NCBI GenBank assembly: GCA_903813345.2
Contig: CAIIXF020000360.1
Span: 1 to 20,000 of the forward strand
From: Owenia fusiformis
Lineage: Eukaryota; Annelida; Polychaeta; Sabellida; Oweniidae
Length of the DNA: 20,000 nt
Direction of reading: 5' to 3'
Below are positions 8,942 through 17,990 of the stretch, piece by piece (position 1 is the first letter of the stretch; the number at the start of each line of letters is the position of its first letter). The notes under the pieces were generated by a model. It was not told where the DNA came from, did no database searches, and was given only the letters and a program-made list of their open reading frames with translations. The position numbers and the translations under genes were made by a program.

Positions 8942-9055
8942 ATATTGATGAATGTCAAAGTGACCCATGTTCAAATGGAGGAAGTTGTATAGATGAAGAG
9001 AATGGATATGAGTGTAATTGTGTTCCTGGATATGCTGGCGCTGACTGTGAAACAG
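8942..9055 (+). CDS. Exon encoding calcium-binding EGF-like module 3
   Basis: A 114-nt exon (38 codons) encodes [16 protein letters not shown], then [12 protein letters not shown], then GYAGADCET. This is the most canonical cbEGF of the three, with DIDEC at the start and six correctly spaced cysteines. The acceptor (CTGAATTCAG|AT) has a weak pyrimidine tract, but the coding pattern and phase 1 boundaries agree. The donor is AACAG|GTACTT. The split codon with module 2 gives GAT (Asp), restoring the calcium-binding Asp. The last G pairs with CA of the 9397 exon to give GCA (Ala). It lies only 231 nt after module 2. Confidence 0.9.
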
Positions 9056-9396
9056 GTACTTAAAGATTTGCAGTGATGTTTGCACTGCCCTTTAAGAACA
9101 TGTGTGGAAGCCTGTTCTGATATTTCAACAATATTGAGCTATAGACAAACATGCATCTACTGGTAAATAACCAAAACATAAAATGATCACCCTCCTCACT
9201 CGCCAGTTTGAAAATACACGCAGATGGCATGTGTTTTTGACAGCATATTAAGTCGACGAGCATTTTAGATTGATCATCATGATCTTTTTGATATATGGAT
9301 ATGTGACAATACCGATAAATATATATTCTGGTAAAGTGTTTATTGCAAAAACATTGTTGTTTTATTATAAAATGCTGTTAAACCTTCATCTTTTAG

Positions 9397-9476
9397 CAAG
9401 TGCAGCTCAAAGCGTTGGTCAATCCAAGCAGTTTGCGATTTGTGTGGCAGTGGTATTAGCCATAGTTGATATATAG
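9397..9476 (+). CDS. Probable terminal exon: polar linker, hydrophobic C-terminal tail and stop
   Basis: A well-formed acceptor (AACCTTCATCTTTTAG) at 9381-9396 is followed by an in-frame phase 1 segment. Joined to module 3 it continues CET-ASAAQSVGQSKQ, then the hydrophobic run FAICVAVVLAIV, then DI and TAG at 9474-9476. A small-residue patch, a polar spacer of about 8 residues and a 12-residue hydrophobic tail directly before the stop match the layout of a GPI-anchor attachment signal. The tail is short for an ordinary transmembrane helix and has no cytoplasmic basic anchor. AATAAA lies at 9615-9620, giving a compact 3' UTR. What is seen: acceptor, phase match, stop and poly(A) signal. Inferred: that this is the real last exon, and that the tail is a GPI signal. 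A 27-codon reading frame could arise by chance, and the mRNA could instead splice to an exon beyond this one. Confidence 0.5.
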
Positions 9477-9640
9477 TCGACATATTGCTATGTCTGTTGC
9501 TGTAGAAGAGACAACGATAAACAATGAGCACAAAGCAAGGAATTATAAAATGAAATGACATTGTGGATATAGTCGATGTCAAGGGGCATAATAAGAAAGT
9601 ACAGGATGAGAAAAAATAAAATCCAAACAAATGTTCATAA
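9477..9640 (+). other. Probable 3' UTR with poly(A) signal
   Basis: A canonical AATAAA sits at 9615-9620, about 140 nt after the proposed stop. The region from about 9655 to 9760 is T- and G-rich (several TTGTG and TTTGTCTC stretches), as expected of a downstream cleavage element. Cleavage would fall near 9635-9645. AT-rich DNA makes chance AATAAA common, so the call rests on its position relative to the proposed stop. Confidence 0.42.
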
Positions 9641-9811
9641 CTTAGTATACTTAAACTGTGTTCGATGTTCTTTGGTCCAAGTTTACAATGTATGATTCTC
9701 GGTGATTTTAGGATTCTTGTGATTGTGTTATAATGTATTTGTCTCTTTGTATTGAAGATTCCTGCGATTATTGTAGGGAATATGATTTATGAGTTTCGGG
9801 GTGTTTTGAAA
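9641..9811. other. Gene 3' flank
   Basis: T- and G-rich sequence downstream of the probable poly(A) site. No further EGF-type exon is visible here or anywhere to the right edge of the window. Confidence 0.4.
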
Positions 9812-10222
9812 TTATGCGCTCCATAAACATTAGCAGAACTTGCGCAAAGTTACGAAGTCGTAATTCGTAACTACATGAAATTAGTTAATATTTAAAAAGT
9901 TACGAATCCGCCTATAAGAGAACATTTTCGTGAGTCATTCGTAACTCGTATCGTTCATAAACGAATTTCGAATTTTGACGTCATCTTACATTACTATTTA
10001 GCAATATTAATATAACGTATGTAAATTATCATTTTGCGTGCATATAAAAACTAGTTTTTTTGCCAAACTGTATACCTTACATGAGAAATATATGAGAAAT
10101 ATGCTGTTCCAAAAGTTATGAAAGGGTCTGAGGGCTATTAAAGTTACGAACGAAAGCATAAGTGATGTCACTTTTTCGTAACTTTACGAAAGTTCTGTTT
10201 ATGCACAATTACCAAATTCGTA
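9812..10222. mobile_element. MITE with AAGTTACGAA motifs, ~400 bp
   Basis: The left end has CATAAACA...GAACTTGCGCAAAGTTACGAA. The right end is its inverted counterpart, TTCGTAACTTTACGAAAGTTCTGTTTATGC. TTACGAA/TTCGTAA occurs many times on both strands within the element and just beyond its right end (GTAAAATG..., ACTTTACGAAAGT near 10262). That suggests a partial second copy to the right, up to about 10265. No coding capacity. Confidence 0.7.
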
Positions 10223-10491
10223 AAATGAACAATTGACTTCCGAATTCCTAACTTTACGAAAGTATCAGAGAACGAGAATGCATATTATTCAAGCGATGTT
10301 TAAAATGTATATGACAAGAGTGATCGGACTCTTTAATATTCAAGAGTATATTAAAATCATGTTATTTTATCTTATATTATCTAGTATATATTTTAGCACT
10401 GACTTTGTATTCCATATGATATAAATTTTCGTTGAGTAAAAAATATTATGTACAATATAGCAAATAGCATATTTATATAAGGGCCAATTTA

Positions 10492-10631
10492 TGCCTTGGT
10501 CACATTTGCTCCGATTTTCACCACGGCGCCCGACCGAGTGAGTATTTTGTTCAAAATCGAATACAATATTGAACAAAACACTCAATCGTCCGGGCTCCGG
10601 CATATGGATCGGAGCAAATGTGACCCAGGCA
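10492..10631. mobile_element. Hairpin MITE, 140 bp, with TTA duplications
   Basis: The termini TGCCTTGGTCACATTTGC and GCAAATGTGACCCAGGCA are reverse complements with one mismatch. Inverted similarity continues for about 65 nt on each side (GCGCCCG, GAGTGAGTATTTTGTTCAA and partners), so almost the whole element is a hairpin. TTA is present directly on both flanks (10489-10491 and 10632-10634), consistent with the 3-bp target duplication of PIF/Harbinger-type elements. The superfamily assignment is inference. Confidence 0.82.
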
Positions 10632-10639
10632 TTACGATA

Positions 10640-11700
10640 ATTGAAATTTTAAAAATCTGTTGTTGTACTAGAGACTGCGAAATATATGTTGATTTCATGG
10701 ACATGCAATGTGTTATTTTATGTTGACCAGACTTCAAGTAATCACAGGGTACTTGGAATATTGCTTATCCTGTGAAAATATATCGCTTTAATGATTGATG
10801 TTTTGACAATTAACACATATTTTATTTTTTCGGCAAATACAAACTCCGATTTCTTGAACTATAATGTATCGATTGAGTTGATATTTTTAGCATGTTAATA
10901 AAATGTACGTGATACCAACTCTTGAAAGCAGGATCTTTGATATGTCTTTGTCACATAATTAAGTATATTTTACCATATATATACGATTTTTCAAATATTT
11001 GTATTCTCCAACACATTGGCCATATTAATATGTACAATTGATACATTATTTGGTGAAAGCAATACAACAAGGTGTATTTTGATTCCATATCTTAAATTGC
11101 AGACAATGAAGTGTAGATATTTCTGTCGTGAATTCAAGTTGTCTAGATTAAGCTGTCCAATATTTTGAATCCTCCATACATAAAATATCATATTTTTGAA
11201 AAATATTTTCTGATTATTATTTTGAGAAATGAAAGCAGTTAATAGAAGTGTTTAGATCATCGTTATCAAATTTTGAATTATTTCAAGTGTCTTTGAAAAA
11301 CTTAAAAAGCATGTCAAACCAGGAAACAATATATTTCACTCTCAATTTCACATATGATCATGTTATAACTGTGGGAATAGCGATGCATGTAACCCTTACA
11401 TTCCTATGCCTATTTCACATGCTATGGTTTCTTTTTTCACGACTAACGCAGAACCATACAACTCACTTTGAATGATGTTATTCATTCCCTAACTGCCCAC
11501 GCTGTGTGTTTCTCCATGATATAATATTTTGAATGCCGTTTGTCGTTCCCTATTATGAATGTTTGGCCTTTACCTAAATGATAAATATTGCATGCCTATC
11601 TTAGTCATTGTAAGTGCTTGATCATGAATACGTTTATATCATTCCAATGAAAGTGATTGCATCCTTTGCAATCTTAAATATTTCACATGCAATATAAGCA
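10640..11700. other. AT-rich intergenic sequence
   Basis: No exon, repeat array or inverted repeat was recognised. Short open frames occur on both strands but have neither domain similarity nor splice context. Confidence 0.45.
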
Positions 11701-11703
11701 ACA

Positions 11704-12004
11704 TGCCCTTAGCCAACTTTTAGTTAAGGGGGGGGGGCTCGAACCCATCCCCCTGACCTCATATAAAAAAAATCCCATGCTAAATCAACACCTGGGGCGA
11801 CCCTGAACATTTAGAGGGTGGGAGACGAAAAAAAATTTATTGAAATAATGCCCAAAATTCAAAACAGTGACCAATGATTCCAGTTTTTATCTAAATTGTC
11901 CAATTTACGTGGAGAGGAGCAGATTTTGGGCCCAAAAATTAAAAGGGAATGGTTCAAGATCGCACGAGCCCCAAACTCCCTCCGTCATCCTGGCTACGAG
12001 CCTG
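11704..12004. mobile_element. MITE of the TAGCCAGG / G-run family, ~300 bp
   Basis: The left end GCCCTTAGCCAACTTTT is followed by a run of 10 G and GGCTCG. The right end, CCCTCCGTCATCCTGGCTACGAGC, is its diverged inverted counterpart. The interior has the paired motifs AATGCCCAAAATT and TTTTGGGCCCAAAAATT. The copy at 17190-17441 shares the CCTGGCTACG end and the GGCCCAAAAAT interior, so both belong to one family. Confidence 0.6.
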
Positions 12005-12376
12005 AGCAATATAAAGAAAGGCTTCAGACAAAAACGTGCGTGCGCGTTACTTGGAAAAAGAAATAACCGCAGTAAACTTACAGAATAAAAAACAATAGAC
12101 ACTTCTAAAAAGATCAAAAGATACGAAAACAAAATTAAGTCTCCTGTTTAAAAAGCCCTATTATTCACTAAATTAGTTAAATTCAAAGTTTGCTCAGTAA
12201 TACATTTCTCCTTCTTACGAAAATGACCAGAATAGTGGAACCAATTCTCAAAAATTCTTGAAAGATACTTCTGCTGGAATGCGTATCGGTTTCTTTACGT
12301 AATGTAAATGTCTGTAAAAACATACGAGACAGTGACCTTTACAGTGAAATTCAGCAGTAAACCTACACAAATTCCG
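12005..12376. other. No recognisable feature
   Basis: AT-rich sequence between two inverted-repeat elements, without exon or repeat structure that I can identify. Confidence 0.4.
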
Positions 12377-12481
12377 AATGTAGTATACTACGGTAAAATG
12401 CGTGGGGACATTTGCCAACGCAAATCCAAGTCGTTTGTGTTGTACCTTACCGTAACCGCGCATTAAACCGTATACTACATT
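12377..12481. mobile_element. Small foldback element, ~105 bp
   Basis: AATGTAGTATAC at the left end is the exact reverse complement of GTATACTACATT at the right end. GGTAAAATGCG has its counterpart CGCATTAAACC inside the right arm. The loop is about 45 nt. It lacks coding capacity. Confidence 0.7.
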
Positions 12482-12884
12482 GATAGTTTGTTAAGGTTGA
12501 ACTATAAAATTCACAGTCAAGTTCACTCTGGCTTTTTTCAAAATATACACCCAAAACTTATGAAATCCGATAGCTATACACATAATAACTGAGCATCACG
12601 TTGTTGTACCTCGCCTGACTCCATATGTCATTACCTGCTCCATACAGTATCAGGTATGCCTATAGAATAATTCATGATTGTTGAAGAACTTTTCACATTT
12701 GGCCAATACAGGGGTTTCTATATGGCTAAATAAAGCTGATATAATGTCACACTTGTGTATTTTTGGTTGGGCCAGACTGGCAAAGACTTCCATGCTATGA
12801 ACGTGTAATGGTCACTTATTTTCATGATTTATGATTCGAAAAGGCGTTGGTTTAATCATGGGCTCTATCAGATGGGTATGCAAC
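12482..12884. other. No recognisable feature
   Basis: AT-rich intergenic sequence. It leads into the CpG-containing patch at 12885 without any visible gene. Confidence 0.4.
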
Positions 12885-13033
12885 GAGCCATTGGCGCTGT
12901 GTTAAATGGTGGCCTCGGCTTGGCGAAGAACCGGAAGTTGACGCAACGGGGAAAAAATAATGTCCGAAGTTGAAGCCTCGTAGATTCTACTCTTATTTCC
13001 GCAATGAAACCCAACTAACCTTCACAAATATTG
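12885..13033 (+). promoter_or_regulatory. Candidate promoter and first (non-coding) exon
   Basis: A short CpG-bearing patch contains AACCGGAAGTTG at 12929-12940, matching the ETS-family core CCGGAAGT, and AATGGTGGC at 12905. It is followed by a segment ending in ATATTG|GTAAGA, a consensus splice donor after 13033. ATGs in this segment open only 4- to 11-codon frames, so any exon would be untranslated. ETS sites near start sites and a following GTAAGA donor are typical of animal promoters. That this one is active is inference, and the strand is set only by the donor. Confidence 0.3.
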
Positions 13034-13339
13034 GTAAGACATTTGACATTTACTTCATTTTAGTGTAGAACTCGTTTAATAGGCATCAAATTGCCTAAAT
13101 TGGTCACGATATTGATTTACATTGTGAAAATCGAAATCCGCCATTATTTTTTTTGCTCGTCAATTTTCTTCATTTCAACACTGAATTTCAGGACTTTGAA
13201 CCTATTCATGACACCTTTGAGTACACATTTATTCACTAAGTTAGGCTTAATATGTTGAGTCATCGTTGTTTTTTGAAAAAAACGTGACAAAAGTACACCC
13301 CTTTTTGTATCCAATTTTCAATCCACTGAGGCTATATTT
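13034..13339. other. AT-rich sequence left of the satellite array
   Basis: No features were seen. No satellite-like monomer remains are detectable here, which makes the left border of the array sharp. Confidence 0.45.
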
Positions 13340-16155
13340 ACCAAATTTTCTCATTTTGTCAAGTTGTTCAGTTTTGATATGAAACATGACTGGTATAAAG
13401 TTTATACACCATTAGAAAGCCCAATTTGTCTCCTATCTGATGATGTGACTGTTACTTGGGGAAAAGTAGTATATAATCTGTAATGGCTTGTTAAAAATGA
13501 GACAAAATGCCATTTCGGTCCATGTGAAACATGACGCGACGAATGAATTTTCTGACTTTTGTCAAGTTGTTCAGTTTTGATATGAAGCATGACTGGTATA
13601 AAGTTTATACACCATTATAGAGCCCAATTTGTCTCCTATCTGATGATGTGACTGTTACTTGGGGAAAAGTAGTATATAATCTGTAATGGCTTGTTAAAAA
13701 TGAGACAAAATGCCATTTCGGTCCATGTGAAACATGAAGCGACGAATGAATTTTCTGACTTTTGTCAAGTTGTTCAGATTTGATATGAAGCATGACTGGT
13801 ATAAAGTTTATACACCATTATAAAGCCCAATTTGTCTCCTATCTGATGATGTGACTATTACTTGGGGAAAAGTAGTATATTTTCTGTGATGGCTTGTTAA
13901 AAATGACACAAAATACCATTTCGGTCCATGTGAAACCTGTAGCGACGAATGAATTTTCTTACTTTTGTCAAGTTGTTCAGTTCAAATGAGAAACATGACT
14001 GGTATGAAGTTAATACACCATTTCAAAGCCCTGTTTGTCTCCTATCTGATGATCTTACTCTAATCTGGGAGAAATTAGTATATTTTCTGAAATGGCTTGT
14101 TAAAAATGACACAAAATGCCATTTCCATCTCCGTTGGAACTGGCACAATGACTACATTTTCTCATTTTGTCAAATTGTTCAGTTTTGATATGAAACATGA
14201 CTGGTATAAAGTTTATACACCATTATAAAGCCCAATTTGTCTCCTATCTGATGATGTGACTGTTACTTGGGAGAAAGTAGTATATTTTCTGTGATGGCTT
14301 GTTAAAAATGAGACAAAATGCCATTTCGGTCCATGTGAAACCTGTAGCGATGAATGAATTTTCTGACTTTTGTCATGTTGTTCAGTTTTGATATGAAACA
14401 TGACTGGTATAAAGTTGATACACCATTATAAAGCCCAATTTGTCTCCTATCTGATGATATGACTGTTACTTGGGGAAAAGTAGTATATTTTCTGATTTGG
14501 CTTGTTAAGAATGACACAAAACACCATTTCGGTCCATGTGAAACCTGTAGCGACGAATGAATTTTCTGACTTTTGTCAAGTTGTTCAGTATAAATGAGAA
14601 ACATGACTGGTATGAAGTTAATACACCATTCCAAAGCCCAATTTCTCTCCTATCTAATGATGTGACTGTTACTTGGGGAAAAGTAGTATATTTTCTGAAT
14701 TAGCTTGTTAAGAATGACACAAAATACCATTTCGGTCCATGTGAAACCTGTAGCGACGAATGAATTTTCTGACTTTTGTCAAGTTGTTCAGTTTAAATGA
14801 GAAACATGACTGGTATGAAGTTAATACACCATTCCAAAGCCCTGTTTGTCTCCTATCTGATGATCTTACTCTAATCTTGAAGAAATTAGTATATTTTCTG
14901 AAATGGCTTGTTAAAAATGACACAAAATGCCATTTCCATCTCCGTGGGAACTGTCACAATGACTACATTTTCTCATTTTGTCAAATTGTTCAGTTTTGAT
15001 ATGAAACATGACTGGTATAAAGTTTATACACCATTAGAAAGCCCAATTTCTCTCTTATCTGATGATGTGACTGGTACTTGGGGAAAAGTAGTATATTTTC
15101 TGAAATGGCTTGTTAAAAATGACACAAAATGCCATTTCGGTCCATGTGAAATCTGTAGCGACGACTGAATTTTCTGACTTTTGTCAAGTTGTTCAGTTTA
15201 AATGGGAAACATGACTGGTATAAAGTTTATACACCATTTTAAATCCCTAATTGTGCCCTATCTGATAATGTGACTGTTACTTGGGGGAAAGAAGTAAATT
15301 TTCTATAATGGCTTGTTATAATTGACACAAAATGCCATTTCCATTTCCATGACAACTGTCGAGACAAGTACTAGTAATTAAATCTGTTGATTTGTTCAGC
15401 TTGGATAGTCAACATGACTGGTAGCAAGTTTATACACCATTTTAAAGCCTTCTTTGTCTCCTATCTTATGATCTTACTCTTATTTGAGAGAAATTAGTAA
15501 ATTTTCTGAACTGGCTTGTGAAAATGACACAAAATCCCATTTCCATATATGTGAAAACTGTCGCGACGACTACATTTTTTGACTTTTTCAATTTGTTCCA
15601 TTTTAATAGTCAACATGACTGGTAGCAAGTTTATACACCATTTTGAAGTCATCTTTGTCTCCTATCTGATGATCTTACTCTTATTTGAGAGAAAATAGTA
15701 AATTTTCTGAATTGGCTTGTTAAAAATGACACAAAATCCCATTTCCATATCCGTGAAAACTGTTGCGATGACTTAATTTTATGATTTTTTCAATTTGTTC
15801 CATTTTAATAGGAAACATGACTGGTTTAAAGTTTATACACCATTTTAAAGCCCTTTTTGTGTCCTATCTGATGGTCTTACCTTTATTTGGGAGAAATTAG
15901 TAAATTGTCTGAACTGGCTTAATGTTAAAAATGACACAAATCCCATTTCAGCCAACGTGAAACCTGTCTTGATGACTAATTTTAATGACTTTTGTCAATT
16001 TGATCTGTTTTAATAGGAGACATGACTGGTATATAGTTTATAAACCATTTTAAAGCCCTCTTTGTCCCTTATCTGATGATGCTACTCTTATTCATGTTAT
16101 TTGGGAGAAATTAGTTTATTTTCTGTATAGTGACTTGTAAAAATGACACAATTGT
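13340..16155. repeat. Satellite array, ~203-bp monomers, 14 landmark copies
   Basis: The landmark CATGACTGG recurs at 13385, 13588, 13791, 13994, 14196, 14399, 14602, 14805, 15007, 15210, 15413, 15614, 15816 and 16021. The spacing is 201-205 bp, mostly 203. Each monomer continues with GTATAAAGTTTATACACCAT, CTCCTATCTGATGAT, GGCTTGTTAAAAATGA, CACAAAATGCCATTTC and TTTGTCAAGTTGTTCAG. Because 203 is not a multiple of three the frame shifts in each copy, so the many 60-110 codon frames on both strands are artefacts. Monomers up to about 15200 are highly alike; those after it are increasingly diverged. Confidence 0.97.
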
Positions 16156-16990
16156 ATAGTGTGTAATTGATATAGAAAATGAGCTTGTATGTATTTTCTA
16201 ATACTAATGCTGTAATGAAACTTATTTTTTCAGTAATGATTGCATCTTTGAAAGTTGGATGAGACTGCTACAGGGGAATGCCCATATTTTAGAGCTGCAT
16301 CTTGCAGTCCTGGTCTGCTATAATTAGGTACATTTCTAAGTAGTCTAGATCTCCATGTATAACTTCAAACTGAAATGGCATTTCTTGGAATCCTGAGTCT
16401 TATAATGCCTAAAACAGTAATATAATATAAAGAACTAGTAAAGTGGTGATCACAAGGAATAACCACAGTATTGTTTTTAAACAGAAAGTAACAGGAACAT
16501 CTTTTAAAAGAACACAAAAATCATGAATTGCTTGATATTGAATAAGTTCACAAAAAATTGGAGATGTTTTTCTTTAATTTTCTTAAACCCTGCATAACTT
16601 TAATGCTGTTAAATTGTTTTCAGGTCACAGCACATTCTGCACTCATTCCTATCAGCTTCATATCAGCATCTACCTGAAACACATAGGATGTTTGTGGATT
16701 AAAAACATGTCACCAAGAATCTTATACTAGGACTTCAAAACAACATTATTTAAAAATGTGATAGATCTTGTCAAAACGATAGTATCTTAATTACATTGAG
16801 TATAAACTGATAAAGACAGCCTAAGCAAATGTGCTTTTTACATTCTACAGGGACATAAATTAAGCCACCTCAAGAAGGTACAATATTTGATGCTACCCAC
16901 CTTGCACCTCACAGTGTGATCTTTGTGTAGTATCAGTTGTATTTGATGACAATTGTAGTCTTAAAATGAAATAAATGATTGATGATTTCT
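16156..16990 (+). other. Possible terminal non-coding exon(s) with poly(A) signal
   Basis: Good acceptors are visible at about 16233 (CTTATTTTTTCAG), 16623 (AAATTGTTTTCAG) and 16851 (CATTCTACAG). AATAAA lies at 16970-16975, with a GT-rich stretch (TGTCTTGTGTCAG) about 30 nt later. No long open frame is present, so a transcript ending here would be non-coding or a 3' UTR. It may connect to the donor at 13034. Each signal is common by chance in such DNA. Confidence 0.22.
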
Positions 16991-17086
16991 CTGATAAGTA
17001 CATGTCTTGTGTCAGTGCTAACCAGTGAGCCTTTTTTAGCATTACTTGGCCTCCTTTTTAGATTAAAAGACCAAATTATCAAAAGA

Positions 17087-17128
17087 TTGGCATTAAATTA
17101 AAAAAATTTGGCATTAAATTAAAAAAAG
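17087..17128. repeat. 21-bp tandem duplication
   Basis: TTGGCATTAAATTAAAAAAA is present twice back to back (17087-17107 and 17108-17128), differing only at the last base. It is probably replication slippage. Confidence 0.85.
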
Positions 17129-17189
17129 TTGGGCCCAAATATCACAGATTGAAGTGGTGGTTGTCTTCAAAATTATTTATCCCAAAGCA

Positions 17190-17441
17190 GGTCCATAGCC
17201 AGGATTTGCCAGGGGGTTCATTTTTTGAATAATTCAATCCAGGGGGGTTCACTTTTGAGAATTTTGGCCCAAAAATGCCCAGAATTACTTAAAAAGTGCT
17301 TAGAATGTTGAAAAACTGCATGAATTTGAAGCCGGGGGGGGGGGGGGGGGGGGGTGACACTAAATGGGGAACCCCCCTGGAACACTTAGAAAGTGAACCC
17401 CCTCCCCCCCCCCCCTTAGCAAAGCCTGGCTACGGCCCGCT
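17190..17441. mobile_element. MITE of the TAGCCAGG family with long G and C runs
   Basis: The left end GTCCATAGCCAGGATTTGCC is the inverted counterpart of GCAAAGCCTGGCTACGGCC at the right. Inside both ends are A/GGGGGTTCA or TGAACCCCC blocks. The left half carries two GGGGTTCA copies and TTTTGGCCCAAAAATG. A run of 21 G (17334-17354) and one of 13 C (17404-17416) sit in the right half and are complementary, so they strengthen the foldback. It is related to 11704-12004. Confidence 0.75.
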
Positions 17442-17499
17442 ACCCGTTGATGAGATATAGGGTAAACTTTAATCATGGTCAGCTATGGGAATCACATCC

Positions 17500-17990
17500 C
17501 CAGTTTCCAACCTGTCCAATTCATCCATTCCCGGGAAAATACGTCATAACGCACTAGACGAAAATGCGAATAATGAATATCGTGAAAACGAACTGATGGC
17601 AAACGAAAATTCCGCTCGATAATGTACGTGATTTACCATATTCTATGGCCACTGAGTGCAAGAATTGGCTAGAGACTCGAGTAATACGTGATTATGTTTT
17701 TTAGCATAAATATTATCATCATAAGTTATTAAACTTAATGATTTATAACAATAACATGATTGTTGTGGACTTAGGCCTATTTTTGTGTTTTTCTTTCGCT
17801 TTGACATTATTTGAAAGCTAGAATTCGCAATATATGTTGCTAAAATTAGAAGAATTAATTTTTCTTGGATTTGCGATTTTTCGTGATCTGCGCATGCGCA
17901 AGATAGGTGGCGCAATAGTACTAATCTCCATTTTGAAGATTTTTGAAGAGCGCCTACAGCCATTCCGCGGCCACCATTCTATCCGTTTCA
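17500..17990. promoter_or_regulatory. CpG-dense promoter-like patch, possibly bidirectional
   Basis: CpG is clearly denser in 17520-17640 and 17870-17990 than in neighbouring DNA. TGCGCATGCGCA at 17889-17900 is a perfect 12-base palindrome matching the NRF1 site consensus. TACGTCAT near 17540 resembles a CRE half-site. On the + strand, ATGGCCACTGAG starts a 12-codon segment (17645-17680) that ends at a possible donor CTCGA|GTAATA. On the minus strand an ATG at 17963 opens a 106-codon frame of unknown type that reads through the NRF1 site. Neither frame is recognised. The promoter role is inferred from composition and motifs. Confidence 0.35.

Noticed and set aside
9261-9274. Alternative acceptor CATTTTAG after EGF 3
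   Set aside because: Its pyrimidine tract is poor and in phase 1 it would run into a stop after one codon (GAT TGA); the acceptor at 9396 is stronger.
10367-10726. Two opposite open frames over the 10492-10631 hairpin
   Set aside because: They mirror each other through the palindrome and do not represent a protein.
11248-11475. 75-codon + strand frame with a hydrophobic stretch near its end
   Set aside because: Non-ATG start, no splice context and AT-rich composition that readily yields hydrophobic codons.
11725-11760. tRNA-like B-box on the minus strand (GGGTTCGAGCCCC), suggesting a SINE
   Set aside because: No convincing A-box or acceptor-stem pairing upstream; the motif is explained by the G-run MITE end.
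13402-15168. Many overlapping 60-110 codon open frames on both strands of the satellite, looking like a repeated protein family
   Set aside because: The 203-bp unit shifts frame in every copy, the frames occur on both strands, and the same peptide reappears only because the DNA repeats.
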